Shown here piece after piece: positions 1-9,463 of a stretch of 51,062 nucleotides of DNA; position 1 is the stretch's first letter; every line of letters starts with the position of its first letter. The position numbers and the translations under genes are program-made. Origin of the DNA: Orbus sasakiae (lineage in GTDB: Bacteria > Pseudomonadota > Gammaproteobacteria > Enterobacterales > Orbaceae). The notes below the pieces were generated by a model. That model did no database searches. It was given only the letters and a program-made list of their open reading frames with translations, and had not been told where the DNA came from. The stretch is from the NCBI RefSeq assembly GCF_039542345.1, contig NZ_BAABHY010000002.1:1-51062 (forward strand), read 5' to 3'.

Positions 1-247
1 GAGCTGACAGCGTTTCGTTTTGCTGTCTCAAGGGTTGCGTATACTACGCTATCCTTTTTTGTTCGTCAAGATTATTTTTATTTATTTTTTAACTTCGTCT
101 CAACTTTTTTCATCATGTTACCCAACTTAATAACAGGCTCTATTTTTCTACTTGCCGTAAGTCAGTGGAAGCGCATTATAGAGATCTTATTGGTTTGATC
201 AAGCAAAAAATAAAAAAAACGAACCAACTGCATAACCTTTGAGCAAG
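1..247 (-). promoter_or_regulatory. rRNA operon promoter region and leader (tandem P1 and P2)
   Basis: Read on the minus strand, this stretch downstream of murI holds two sigma-70 promoters pointing left. P1 has -35 TTGATC (197-202), a 16-base spacer and -10 TATAAT (175-180), followed by GCGCTTCCACTGA, which closely resembles the start region of enterobacterial rRNA P1 promoters; the upstream side is a T/A-rich UP-like stretch. P2 has -35 TTGACG (64-69), a 17-base spacer and -10 TAGTAT (41-46). A short hairpin (arms 6-11 and 22-27) follows in the leader. The 16S gene itself would lie left of the window. The murI-rRNA order is also found in E. coli, which supports the call. Confidence 0.88.
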
Positions 248-1057
248 TTAAATATTAATGCATTGATATTTTTCGATATTATATTTTTGGAACGTTTCAA
301 TTATTTTATTAACTTGCTGATTATACTGTGTGCTCATAATCAAACTTACGGTTTTTTGTCCATGATCGTCACGATTTAAGTTAAAATTTTCTTTTAACAA
401 ATCATGAACTCTTGATGCAATTGCATAACCAGAATCAATAAATGCGGCTGACGGGAACACAATTTTTAGTTCATCACGTATAAAAGGATAATGCGTGCAG
501 CCTAGCACGATAGTATCGGGAATGACGGCTAAATTTAACCAGGGAGTCATCAGTGACTTCAATTCACTCATGTCAACAGGTATCCCCTGTAATTTTCTTT
601 CGGCAATAAGAGCTAATTCAGACAGTCCCAACAATTCGATATGATAGCCTTGGGCAAATTCATTGATTAAATTGCGGGTATACTCCCTTTGTACGGTTGC
701 TTTAGTCGCTAGCAATCCAATACATTTATTTTTGGTTACTTTTGTTGCTGGCTTTATGGCTGGTACAACACCAACTATAGGTATGGAAAATGCTGTTCTC
801 AATGAGGGTAAACAAATTGTACTTGCAGTATTACAAGCAATCACAACAATATCTATAGAATGTATTGATATGACTTTCTCAATAATCTTATTAACGCGCT
901 CAATCAAAAATTCATTTGATTTATCACCATAAGGGAAAGCTTGATTATCAAATAAATAAATATAATTTGCATTGGGAATTTTTTGTCTTATCTCATTGTA
1001 TACAGACATTCCACCAATGCCAGAATCAAAAACGAATATATTAGGTATATTATCCAT
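248..1057 (-). CDS. murI: Glutamate racemase
   Basis: Interconverts L- and D-glutamate in the cytoplasm to supply D-Glu for peptidoglycan. The 269-residue product has the hallmark cofactor-independent racemase motifs: DSGIGG near residue 11 (substrate-binding Asp-Ser), the first catalytic cysteine in ACNTAS (Cys75) and the second in GCTHYP (Cys187). It is slightly shorter than the E. coli enzyme, which has an N-terminal extension. The gene points towards the rRNA promoters at 1-247, the same neighbour order as in E. coli. It is divergent from metK across a 261-base gap. Confidence 0.96.
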   Translation of the reverse strand: MDNIPNIFVFDSGIGGMSVYNEIRQKIPNANYIYLFDNQAFPYGDKSNEFLIERVNKIIEKVISIHSIDIVVIACNTASTICLPSLRTAFSIPIVGVVPAIKPATKVTKNKCIGLLATKATVQREYTRNLINEFAQGYHIELLGLSELALIAERKLQGIPVDMSELKSLMTPWLNLAVIPDTIVLGCTHYPFIRDELKIVFPSAAFIDSGYAIASRVHDLLKENFNLNRDDHGQKTVSLIMSTQYNQQVNKIIETFQKYNIEKYQCINI

Positions 1058-1238
1058 GACAATGCCATTTTATTAATCAACATAAGAATGTTGATATCTA
1101 TACTATGATAATTTTCAGTTTATACAATATGACTTTATGTATTGCATTTCAACTAATTAACTTAATCTAATGAAAAATAGAGAGAAATATATTTATCTTT
1201 GCTTATAACTAGCTTTTTATCATTTTATTGATTAATAT

Positions 1239-1286
1239 AGCCGTCTAGATGGTCAAACAGCCAGATAGATAAGATAGCATCTATCT
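1239..1286 (+). promoter_or_regulatory. Candidate MetJ operator array upstream of metK
   Basis: The region before metK can be read as consecutive 8-base units starting with AGCCGTCT (1239-1246), AGATGGTC (1247-1254) and, two units on, AGATAGAT. The first unit matches the met box AGACGTCT at 7 of 8 positions; later units match only 4 or so. MetJ represses metK in enterobacteria through tandem met boxes, so position and pattern fit, but the downstream units are weak. A 7-base inverted repeat (GATAGAT...ATCTATC) overlaps the right part and could be an independent element. Confidence 0.45.
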
Positions 1287-1318
1287 CGCTTAGTATTTTA
1301 GAATTAAGAAGGTATACC

Positions 1319-2473
1319 ATGTCAGAATTTTTATTCACCTCTGAATCCGTTTCAGAAGGTCATCCAGATAAAATCGCCGATCAAATATCGGATGCAGTTC
1401 TTGATGCAATTTTAAAACAAGATCCGAAAGCACGCGTTGCTTGTGAGACTTATGTAAAAACAGGAATGGCATTAGTCGGAGGTGAAATTACAACATCCGC
1501 ATGGGTTGATATCGAGGATTTAACCCGACAAACCATCAAAAATATTGGTTATACAAGCTCTGAAATGGGCTTTGATGCAAATTCCTGTGCAGTATTAAAT
1601 GCGATAGGCAAACAATCCTCTGATATTAATCAAGGTGTTGATCGAGGCGACCCTTATGAACAAGGCGCTGGCGATCAAGGTATTATGTTTGGCTATGCTA
1701 CCAACGAAATGGTTAACTTAATGCCTGCGGCAATTACCTATGCGCATGAGTTAATGAAAAGACAAGCAGAAGTCAGAAAAAATGGCACGTTACCATGGTT
1801 ACGTCCTGATGCTAAAAGCCAAGTGACACTGATCTATGAAGATAATAAGATAAAAGGAATTGATGCTGTTGTATTATCAACTCAGCATTCTGAAGAGATC
1901 AGTTTATCTTCATTACAAGAAGCTGTCATGGAAGAAATCATCAAACCAATCTTACCTTCGCAATGGTTAACATCTCGCACTAAATACTTCATTAATCCAA
2001 CAGGCCGTTTCGTGATCGGAGGACCAATGGGTGATTGTGGTTTAACTGGTCGAAAGATTATTGTTGATACTTACGGTGGCGCTGCTCATCATGGTGGCGG
2101 TGCATTCTCAGGTAAAGACCCTTCTAAAGTTGATCGTTCTGCCGCTTATGCAGCAAGGTATGTTGCCAAAAACATCGTCGCAGCAGGACTTGCTGATAAA
2201 TGTGAGTTGCAATTATCTTATGCAATTGGTGTTGCAGAACCCACTTCTATTTATATCAACACATTTGGCACAGAAAAAGTACCACATGATAAAATCATCG
2301 CTTTAGTGAAAGAGTTTTTTGATTTACGTCCTTATGGACTAATTAAAATGCTTGATCTCATTCAACCGATTTATCAACAAACGGCAACTTATGGCCATTT
2401 TGGTCGCGACATTTTCCCATGGGAAAAAACAGATAAAGCAGAACAATTACGTGATGCCGCAAATCTAAAATAA
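1319..2473 (+). CDS. metK: S-adenosylmethionine synthase
   Basis: Makes S-adenosylmethionine from ATP and methionine in the cytoplasm. The 384-residue length equals that of the E. coli enzyme. Visible motifs are the N-terminal SESVSEGHPDK, the central ATP/phosphate loop GAGDQGIMFGYA and the glycine-rich GGGAFSGKDPSKVDRS segment. The ATG is preceded by AAGAAGG at 1306-1312, a good ribosome binding site. It is probably transcribed from its own promoter with possible MetJ control upstream, and is followed closely by sprT on the same strand, as in the enterobacterial metK-sprT neighbourhood. Confidence 0.97.
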   Translation: MSEFLFTSESVSEGHPDKIADQISDAVLDAILKQDPKARVACETYVKTGMALVGGEITTSAWVDIEDLTRQTIKNIGYTSSEMGFDANSCAVLNAIGKQSSDINQGVDRGDPYEQGAGDQGIMFGYATNEMVNLMPAAITYAHELMKRQAEVRKNGTLPWLRPDAKSQVTLIYEDNKIKGIDAVVLSTQHSEEISLSSLQEAVMEEIIKPILPSQWLTSRTKYFINPTGRFVIGGPMGDCGLTGRKIIVDTYGGAAHHGGGAFSGKDPSKVDRSAAYAARYVAKNIVAAGLADKCELQLSYAIGVAEPTSIYINTFGTEKVPHDKIIALVKEFFDLRPYGLIKMLDLIQPIYQQTATYGHFGRDIFPWEKTDKAEQLRDAANLK

Positions 2474-2523
2474 TCTATTGATTCACGGCAGCAATGCCGT
2501 GAACGACCTCTTCCATTATATTC

Positions 2524-3030
2524 ATGAATAAATTACGCGTCCCGATTCAACTTCACAACAATGTTATAACTTGTTTAAGGCAATGTTTAGTTAAAGCTCA
2601 ACACTTTTTTAATATTTCTTTTGATGAACCGCAAATTATATATCGCCAAAAAGGTAGTATTGCTGGTAGCGCTTTTCTTGATAGATGGCATATTCAGCTT
2701 AATTTAGCGATGTTATTGGAAAATAGAGATAAATTTATTCAAGAGGTCATTCCACATGAACTTGCTCACCTTATCGTCTATAAAAAATTTGGTCGCGTAA
2801 AGCCGCATGGAAAAGAGTGGCAAGCGGTGATGGAAACAGTTTTTGGATGTTCAGCAAATCGAACCCATACTTTCAGTATCCCCGATAATACGATCCAAAA
2901 TCGTCATCGCTATGCGTGCCAATGCCAAGAACATCGATTAACAAATATCCGTCATAAAAAAATTCAACAACAACAAACGCAATACTATTGTAAACGTTGT
3001 GGTTGCATCTTATTACCTAAAGATAACTAG
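2524..3030 (+). CDS. sprT: SprT family zinc metalloprotease-like protein
   Basis: A 168-residue SprT-like protein. It has an HELAH zinc site (His78, Glu79, His82) typical of the SprT/Spartan fold and a C-terminal zinc-ribbon-like cluster (Cys132, Cys134, then Cys156, Cys159, Cys161). The eukaryotic relative Spartan degrades DNA-protein crosslinks; the bacterial role is poorly defined, so only the fold and family are firm. It sits 50 bases after metK on the same strand, matching the enterobacterial order, and could be cotranscribed with it. Confidence 0.9.
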   Translation: MNKLRVPIQLHNNVITCLRQCLVKAQHFFNISFDEPQIIYRQKGSIAGSAFLDRWHIQLNLAMLLENRDKFIQEVIPHELAHLIVYKKFGRVKPHGKEWQAVMETVFGCSANRTHTFSIPDNTIQNRHRYACQCQEHRLTNIRHKKIQQQQTQYYCKRCGCILLPKDN

Positions 3031-3172
3031 TACTTAATAGCAAAGCAGCATATTATTAATATTATCTTGTTCCTATTTACCACAAAATCATCATACATCC
3101 TGTAGCGAAAAATTGCATCTTCAATCAGCACAGGTATATACTGAACAAAACAGATCATAACTAGAGATTAAA

Positions 3173-4015
3173 ATGTTAAGTTACCGACACAGTTATCATG
3201 CCGGCAATTATGCCGATGTATTAAAACACACCGTACTCACACTTTGCCTTGAATCATTAAAAGAAAAAGATAAACCGTTTATCTACCTTGATACCCATTC
3301 TGGCGCAGGACGCTATTTATTACAAAGCGAGCATGCGGAAAAAACTGCAGAATATTTATCAGGTATTGCACCTATCTGGCAACAAAATACTATTCCAGCT
3401 GAATTAGAACCCTATCTATCTGTATTAAAATATTATAATAGAACACCAACATTAAAATATTATCCTGGTTCACCACTCATTGCTAAACAGCTTTTACGAA
3501 AACAGGATAAATTGTTTTTAACCGAAATTCACTCTTCAGATTACCCATTGTTGAGACAAGAATTTAGTAAAGATAGTCGTGCACAAGTTGCTAGAGAAGA
3601 TGGTTTTTTACAATTAAAATCGAAATTACCACCGGAAAGCCGTCGTGGATTAATTCTTATCGATCCGTCATATGAAATGAAGGATGATTACCAAAGAATC
3701 CCATTTGCTTTACATGAAGGATATAAACGTTTTGCAACTGGCATTTATCTTATTTGGTATCCTGTTGTTAATCGTAAACAAACACAAAATATGATCGATG
3801 GAATTATCAATACTGGCATTAAGCGTATCTTACAAATTGAGCTTGCAATCAAACCAGACAATAACCAAAAAGGAATGACGGCTACTGGTATGATTGTTGT
3901 AAATCCGCCGTGGAAACTCTATCAACAAATGCAAGTGCTTCTACCTTGGTTAAAACAAATGCTTGATCCTCAGGATATGGGGCATATCATTTTAAATGAG
4001 CTTGTACCCGAGTAA
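3173..4015 (+). CDS. rlmJ: 23S rRNA (adenine(2030)-N6)-methyltransferase
   Basis: Methylates A2030 of 23S rRNA using S-adenosylmethionine. The 280-residue product has the characteristic N-terminus (MLSYRHSYHAGNYADVLKH), the SAM-binding DTHSGAGRY stretch and C-terminal NPPWKL. The catalytic motif IV at Asp164 reads DPSY rather than the usual DPPY of N6-adenine methyltransferases; Asp164 itself is kept. The gene lies just upstream of gor on the same strand, as in E. coli. The start ATG follows AACTAGAGATTAAA, with a modest ribosome binding site. Confidence 0.94.
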   Translation: MLSYRHSYHAGNYADVLKHTVLTLCLESLKEKDKPFIYLDTHSGAGRYLLQSEHAEKTAEYLSGIAPIWQQNTIPAELEPYLSVLKYYNRTPTLKYYPGSPLIAKQLLRKQDKLFLTEIHSSDYPLLRQEFSKDSRAQVAREDGFLQLKSKLPPESRRGLILIDPSYEMKDDYQRIPFALHEGYKRFATGIYLIWYPVVNRKQTQNMIDGIINTGIKRILQIELAIKPDNNQKGMTATGMIVVNPPWKLYQQMQVLLPWLKQMLDPQDMGHIILNELVPE

Positions 4016-4149
4016 TGTCAAACGCCGCCATTCAGCATCACGCTTTGATAGGTTATAACTATTGTTTTATTGTCAGATTATGACTTTTTTTATATCTCAT
4101 TTTATGGCAAGCTGATACAAATGATGATAATTCTAAGGAATAACGATAA

Positions 4150-5505
4150 ATGACGATAAAACATTATGACTATATCGCAATTGGTGGTGGTAGTGGTGGC
4201 ATAGCCTCAGCCAATAGAGCAGCATCTTACGGTAAAAAATGTGCCATCATTGAAGCAAAAGAGCTTGGTGGTACATGTGTTAATGTTGGATGTGTCCCCA
4301 AAAAAGTGATGTGGTATGGCGCTCAAATTGCTGAAGCTATTAAGCATTATGGACCTGATTATGGTTTTGATACGACAATTAATCAATTTAGCTGGTCAAA
4401 ATTGATCGAGAGTCGAACCGCCTATATTGATAGAATTCATCAGTCGTATGATCGCGTATTAACCAATAATAATGTCGACGTAATTAGAGGATATGCAAAA
4501 TTTATCGATCAAAAAACCATTGAGGTTAATGGTCAACGATATAGCGCAGATCATATTTTAATTGCAGTCGGTGGTGAACCACTAATTCCAGCTATTCCTG
4601 GCGCACAATATGGTATCACTTCAGATGGTTTTTTTGCATTAACTGAACAACCAAAACGTGTGGCTGTCGTCGGAGCTGGTTATGTTGCGTGTGAAATTGC
4701 AGGTGTATTGCATGCGTTAGGAAGCGAAGTTCACCAATTCGTTAGACAAGATACACCATTACGTTCATTTGATCCGATGTTAATTAATACCTTAATGGAA
4801 GTCATTAAAGAAGAAGGTCAGCACTTACATCCTTATTCAATTCCAAAGCAAGTTGATAAAAACAATGATGGTTCTTTAACTCTGACTTTAGAAAATGATG
4901 AAACATATGAGGTAGATTGCCTAATTTGGGCAGTTGGACGTAAACCTGCGACCGATAGAATGAACATTGAAGTAACAGGGTTAAAACTTAATCAATGGGG
5001 TTTCATTGAAGTCGATAAATATCAAAATACCAATATTGCTGGAATTTATTCTGTTGGCGATGATACTGAAGCTGTCGCTTTAACACCTGTCGCGGTAGCA
5101 GCTGGACGTCGTTTATCTGAACGATTGTTTAATAATAAACCTGACGCGCATCTCGATTATGATAATATTCCAACAGTTATCTTTACCCATCCACCGATTG
5201 GTACCGTTGGTTTAACTGAACCTCAAGCTATTGAAGCACATGGTGAAAATAATGTTAAAGTATACCGCTCTTCATTTACAGCAATGTATACCGCTGTAAC
5301 TCAACACCGTCAGCCTTGTCGTATGAAGTTAGTTTGCGTTGGTAAAGAAGAGAAAATAGTTGGAATACATGGAATAGGCTATGGTATGGATGAAATTTTA
5401 CAAGGATTTGCCGTTGCATTGAAAATGGGTGCGACAAAGAAAGACTTTGACAATACCATTGCTATTCATCCGACTGCTGCGGAAGAGTTTGTAACAATGC
5501 GATAA
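4150..5505 (+). CDS. gor: Glutathione-disulfide reductase
   Basis: NADPH-dependent flavoenzyme that regenerates reduced glutathione in the cytoplasm. The 451-residue product has the FAD-binding GGGSGG near residue 12, the redox disulfide in GGTCVNVGCVPKK (Cys43 and Cys48), the NADPH-binding VVGAGYVACEIAG segment, and the dimer-interface His440/Glu445 pair in HPTAAEE near the C-terminus. The ATG follows AAGGAATAACGATAA, a good ribosome binding site. The rlmJ-gor order is conserved in enterobacteria. A perfect hairpin terminator follows seven bases or so after the stop. Confidence 0.97.
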   Translation: MTIKHYDYIAIGGGSGGIASANRAASYGKKCAIIEAKELGGTCVNVGCVPKKVMWYGAQIAEAIKHYGPDYGFDTTINQFSWSKLIESRTAYIDRIHQSYDRVLTNNNVDVIRGYAKFIDQKTIEVNGQRYSADHILIAVGGEPLIPAIPGAQYGITSDGFFALTEQPKRVAVVGAGYVACEIAGVLHALGSEVHQFVRQDTPLRSFDPMLINTLMEVIKEEGQHLHPYSIPKQVDKNNDGSLTLTLENDETYEVDCLIWAVGRKPATDRMNIEVTGLKLNQWGFIEVDKYQNTNIAGIYSVGDDTEAVALTPVAVAAGRRLSERLFNNKPDAHLDYDNIPTVIFTHPPIGTVGLTEPQAIEAHGENNVKVYRSSFTAMYTAVTQHRQPCRMKLVCVGKEEKIVGIHGIGYGMDEILQGFAVALKMGATKKDFDNTIAIHPTAAEEFVTMR

Positions 5506-5514
5506 TTTGACAAT

Positions 5515-5540
5515 AAAAACCCCATACAAATGGGGTTTTT
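5515..5540. terminator. Bidirectional terminator between gor and wzc
   Basis: Perfect 11-base inverted repeat (AAAAACCCCAT / ATGGGGTTTTT) around a 4-base ACAA loop, flanked by A-rich and T-rich runs on both sides. It separates the convergent genes gor and wzc and can end transcripts from both. Confidence 0.92.
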
Positions 5541-5555
5541 ATTTTTAATCACCGT

Positions 5556-7706
5556 TTATTTATAACTATAACCATACTGATAATAACTACCGGCCTTACG
5601 AGCAATACCATTAAATATTACACCCTTAACATTAATATTATTTTGCTCAAAACGTTGTAAACCTAACTCTACTTCTTTGACCGTATTTTGACCATAGCGT
5701 ACAACGACCATTACCGTACCAGCATATTGACTCAGAATACATGCATCCGTTACCGCAAGTACCGGTGGTGTGTCAATAAGCACCATATCATACTCTTTAC
5801 TTGCCCATTCAAGTAACTCAGACAATCTTGGATGCATTAATAATTCAGATGGATTAGGTGGAATAATTCCCCGCGGAATAAAATCTAAAAATTCATTTAT
5901 CTCTGTTTTATGAATGACTGATTTAATATCATCTTGACCTGATAAATATTCCGATAAACCGTGTTTCATTTCAATATTCATTAATTCATGCAAATACCCT
6001 TTACGCATATCAGCATCAATCAGTAATATTTTTTTGCCTAAATCCGCAATCACAACCGCTAAGTTAGTGGTAATAAATGTTTTACCGATCCCTGGACTAC
6101 AGCCTGAAATAGAGAGAATATTATTCTTAGCCTCCATCATTGCAAAGTGTAGACTTGTACGTAAACTGCGTAGCGCTTCAACTGAAAGATCATTCGGAGC
6201 CCCAATTGCGACGAGTTGTTTTGCTTTAACATTTTTACGCTTATGCCCTTTTAAAACTCGTTTTAAAATCTGGTTTTGTTTATTTTGCCAATCTGATAAT
6301 GGCACATTGGCATAAACATTTAAGCCTAGATCTTCAAGCTGCTCTACACTTTCAATTGTACGACGTAGCGCAATCATCACAATAATAGCGCCTGAAGATA
6401 AAATTAATCCGAGTAAAAATGAAATACCCACAATCAATGCTTTCTTAGGCTTGACAGGTTTAAGTTGTGTTAATGCCGTATCAATAATACGTACATTACC
6501 CACTGTACTTGCTTGAGATATATTCAACTCTTGTTGCTTATTAAGCAGCTGCATGTAAACTTCATTATTCGCTTTAACATCACGCGTTAAACGTAAAATT
6601 TCTTGCTGAGTTTGTGGTAAAAAGCTAATTTTATCGCCTAGCTTTGTACGTTCATCAAGTAATGTTTGGCGTTTTTCAAGTAATGCTCGATAAGCGGGAT
6701 GCTCTTTAGTATATAATTTAGAAACTTCCGCCTCTTTAAATGTTAGTTCATTGAGCTGTGCTTCTAATTGTACAGATGAATCCAATACGGCTTTTGCTTC
6801 GAGCGAAAGATCAACGGAATCGTTTTGCTGTCTGAACTTATTAAGCTTATTTTCTGATTCATCGAGCTCAGATCTGATTCGAGGTAATTGTTCTTTCAAA
6901 AATGCCAAACTTTTACCGGCTTCTTCTGATTTACGTTCAACATTTTGAGCTAAATAGTTTTTACTAATTTGATCTAAAATGCGTTGAATTAAAATTGGAT
7001 TTTCACCTTGTAGATTTAACTCAAGCATTCCGGTATCTTTGCCTTTATCTGCAATCGATAAATTATCTAAAATATCATTAATAACTTGCAGTTCTGAACG
7101 TTTGGTGACTAAAAATATGGTACCGGGTTCGGCTTGAATTTGACTCACAAGTAGTGAAATGGTCTCATTAGAATGATATTCACCTACTTTGCCTGACAGT
7201 ATCTCCTTACCATCTTTAGAAAGTGTGTAATTTTCATCATCAATAACTTTTAATTTTAATGGTTCGTCATACCAGCTACGCGGTACATCATAACGAGAGA
7301 GTGCGATAGCATTATGGTTGTCATCAGTCAACCTTGCAAACCCTTTACCAAATACAGGAAAGAAAGACTCTTTAATATCAATATCAAGTGATAAGTCTTT
7401 AATTGTTTTGCCGAGTATCATCCGAGAACGAATTAGTTCAATTTCAGTCGTAGACAGTGGTTTAGAACCGGACAGCGTACTGGCAAAATCATTAAATAAT
7501 GCATTACCCACTTTTTGTTCCACTTGTACTAAAGCATCGGCTTTATATATTGGTGTAGCAAAAATTGCATATATCAAGCCAACAAAGGTTGTGATACAGG
7601 TGAATCCAACAATAATTTTCCATTTATCAAGTAAAGCATAAAATAGACTTAATAAATCGATTTCATCACTTTCTTTTGACAAGCTTTTTGCTTCTTTTGT
7701 TGCCAT
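5556..7706 (-). CDS. wzc: Polysaccharide co-polymerase and autophosphorylating tyrosine kinase (Wzc type)
   Basis: Inner-membrane BY-kinase that controls polymerisation and export of capsule or exopolysaccharide. The 716 residues (E. coli Wzc has 720) show an N-terminal Wzz-type chain-length domain with a membrane segment near residue 35, a coiled periplasmic part, a second membrane segment near residue 430, then a cytoplasmic kinase. The kinase has Walker A GCSPGIGKT (about 535-543), Walker A' LLIDADMRKG (about 560) and Walker B VLIDTPPV (about 636). It ends in a tyrosine cluster (SYYQYGYSYK), the autophosphorylation tail. It is the last gene of wza-wzb-wzc, and no sugar-transfer genes follow. 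Confidence 0.94.
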   Translation of the reverse strand: MATKEAKSLSKESDEIDLLSLFYALLDKWKIIVGFTCITTFVGLIYAIFATPIYKADALVQVEQKVGNALFNDFASTLSGSKPLSTTEIELIRSRMILGKTIKDLSLDIDIKESFFPVFGKGFARLTDDNHNAIALSRYDVPRSWYDEPLKLKVIDDENYTLSKDGKEILSGKVGEYHSNETISLLVSQIQAEPGTIFLVTKRSELQVINDILDNLSIADKGKDTGMLELNLQGENPILIQRILDQISKNYLAQNVERKSEEAGKSLAFLKEQLPRIRSELDESENKLNKFRQQNDSVDLSLEAKAVLDSSVQLEAQLNELTFKEAEVSKLYTKEHPAYRALLEKRQTLLDERTKLGDKISFLPQTQQEILRLTRDVKANNEVYMQLLNKQQELNISQASTVGNVRIIDTALTQLKPVKPKKALIVGISFLLGLILSSGAIIVMIALRRTIESVEQLEDLGLNVYANVPLSDWQNKQNQILKRVLKGHKRKNVKAKQLVAIGAPNDLSVEALRSLRTSLHFAMMEAKNNILSISGCSPGIGKTFITTNLAVVIADLGKKILLIDADMRKGYLHELMNIEMKHGLSEYLSGQDDIKSVIHKTEINEFLDFIPRGIIPPNPSELLMHPRLSELLEWASKEYDMVLIDTPPVLAVTDACILSQYAGTVMVVVRYGQNTVKEVELGLQRFEQNNINVKGVIFNGIARKAGSYYQYGYSYK

Positions 7707-7727
7707 TAATTTATTTAACCTTACTAT

Positions 7728-8159
7728 TTATTTTAATTTACTTGTCCAAGCCTGTGCAGATTTATCCAATAAATCATATGTTCTTTCAAAAAATTCAAGA
7801 TCATGCCCATATGGGTCAGTGATTTCCATTTCATTTAACCAATGACCATATAACATAACTTTGCCTCTAACTTCTGGTGCAATCTTGCACACTGCATCAA
7901 TGTGGTATTTTTCCATTACCAAAATCAAATCTTGCTGCGCACAAATCGCTGGAGTCAATTGCCTCGCGACATGACCGTCCAATGATAAATGGTGCTTATT
8001 AGCAACAGTCACAGACTTTGAATAAGCCGCATCACCGACTTCAGCCGCAATTCCTGCTGACGTCACTACTTTATCAGGAAAAGCCTGTTTTAATAGCCGT
8101 TCTCCAATGGGAGAACGACAAATATTACCTATACAGACTACACAAATCGAATTAAACAT
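7728..8159 (-). CDS. wzb: Low molecular weight protein-tyrosine phosphatase (Wzb type)
   Basis: Cytoplasmic phosphatase that dephosphorylates the Wzc tyrosine tail. The 143-residue protein has the CX5R phosphate loop at Cys9-Arg15 (CIGNICR) and the general-acid aspartate in DPYG (Asp115), both in family positions. It lies between wza and wzc with short gaps (17 and 21 bases), consistent with an operon read in the order wza-wzb-wzc. Confidence 0.94.
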   Translation of the reverse strand: MFNSICVVCIGNICRSPIGERLLKQAFPDKVVTSAGIAAEVGDAAYSKSVTVANKHHLSLDGHVARQLTPAICAQQDLILVMEKYHIDAVCKIAPEVRGKVMLYGHWLNEMEITDPYGHDLEFFERTYDLLDKSAQAWTSKLK

Positions 8160-8176
8160 CTTGCAATACTACCTTA

Positions 8177-9343
8177 TTAATTTGGCCAGTTACGAATCCA
8201 TTTAATGGTTTCAGTCATACTATTAGCACTTTGGATTGTCGGTAATATTTGCATAATTGTACGATTCCATTTTTCTATTGGTGCTGTCGTCACATAAACA
8301 ACATCATACGGTTCTAGCTGAAAGTTCGTTGCTAATACCATCGCAGTGGCATCTTTCAAATTAAGTTGATAAACGTTAGCAATTTTACCATCGCTAAATG
8401 CGTTACTCCCTTCTTTTGTCGAACGGATAACAAATACACCTGAAGTATCACTAGTTCGTTGATTAATACCTGATGCATTACCAAGCGCTTCAGCAAGTGT
8501 CATGCCTGATTTATCCATCAGTAATGTTGATTGTTTTTCCACTTCGCCCATGACAAATACTTTTAATGTATCGTTTGTCGGTACATATAAAATATCACCA
8601 CCCGATAACATACGATTTTGCGTTAAGTCACCATATTGCATTAAAGACTGTAGAGAAACTTGTTGTTTTACGCCATTATGTGTTAATACCGCGTTACGCC
8701 AGTCTGCTTTTTCTGTCATCCCACCAGCATTATTAATTGCATCCAACAACGTTAATGGAATATTTGTAATGGGTTGTTTACCCGATTTAACGACTTCACC
8801 GGTGACATAAGCTTTTTGAGAATTAAATCCAGAAATATTGACATCCACTTGTGGACTTTCAATATACGTAGCAAGTTTTGATGAGATTGTATTACGAACT
8901 TCTTCGAGGGTTTTACCTTCAACTTTCAATTTACCGACATACGGATAGTAAATCGTACCATCAGCATGTACCCAGTTACCAGCTTCGCTTGCGCTACGAT
9001 AAGAACCTGCCGGAATTGTCAATTCTGGGTGATCCCAAACAGTCACATTAATGATGTCACCAACACCAATTCGATATTGATATTTTTTGAGTTCATTATC
9101 TAAAGTTGGGTTATTTTTAGCCACGACAGGTGATTGGTACAAATAACGAATTAACATCGGTGTAACAGGATATACATCAACCAATTTGTTAATATCAAAA
9201 TTATGGTCTTCTTGCTTAACCACATTTTTGTTTGCCGTTGAAATATCAGACCCGGTTAGCGTACAGCCACTCATAATCAATGCAAGGCTGACAGACATCA
9301 CAATTTTATTAAATCGACTTTCAGTAATTTTGTTTATTATCAT
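8177..9343 (-). CDS. wza: Outer-membrane polysaccharide export lipoprotein (Wza type)
   Basis: Forms the octameric outer-membrane channel for capsular or exopolysaccharide. The 388-residue product (E. coli Wza 379) starts with a lipoprotein signal ending in the lipobox MSGC (Cys27). The polysaccharide export domain follows (GVGDIINVTVWDHPELTI), then SLBB-type repeats (AYVTGEV and VFVMGEVE). The C-terminal tail includes a tryptophan-containing amphipathic stretch (ETIKWIRNWPN), as expected for the membrane-spanning helix. First gene of the wza-wzb-wzc operon; its promoter should lie in the 120 bases before it, where I see no convincing -35/-10 pair. Confidence 0.94.
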   Translation of the reverse strand: MIINKITESRFNKIVMSVSLALIMSGCTLTGSDISTANKNVVKQEDHNFDINKLVDVYPVTPMLIRYLYQSPVVAKNNPTLDNELKKYQYRIGVGDIINVTVWDHPELTIPAGSYRSASEAGNWVHADGTIYYPYVGKLKVEGKTLEEVRNTISSKLATYIESPQVDVNISGFNSQKAYVTGEVVKSGKQPITNIPLTLLDAINNAGGMTEKADWRNAVLTHNGVKQQVSLQSLMQYGDLTQNRMLSGGDILYVPTNDTLKVFVMGEVEKQSTLLMDKSGMTLAEALGNASGINQRTSDTSGVFVIRSTKEGSNAFSDGKIANVYQLNLKDATAMVLATNFQLEPYDVVYVTTAPIEKWNRTIMQILPTIQSANSMTETIKWIRNWPN

Positions 9344-9463
9344 TTAATTACAACCATAAATTAAGGCCTAAAATTATGGTTATAATAGCACTCATTTCAA
9401 AAATCGAGAAATAGTAAATTTAAGTGGTTTATAATAAAACAGATGGGTGAATTAAATAAAAGA

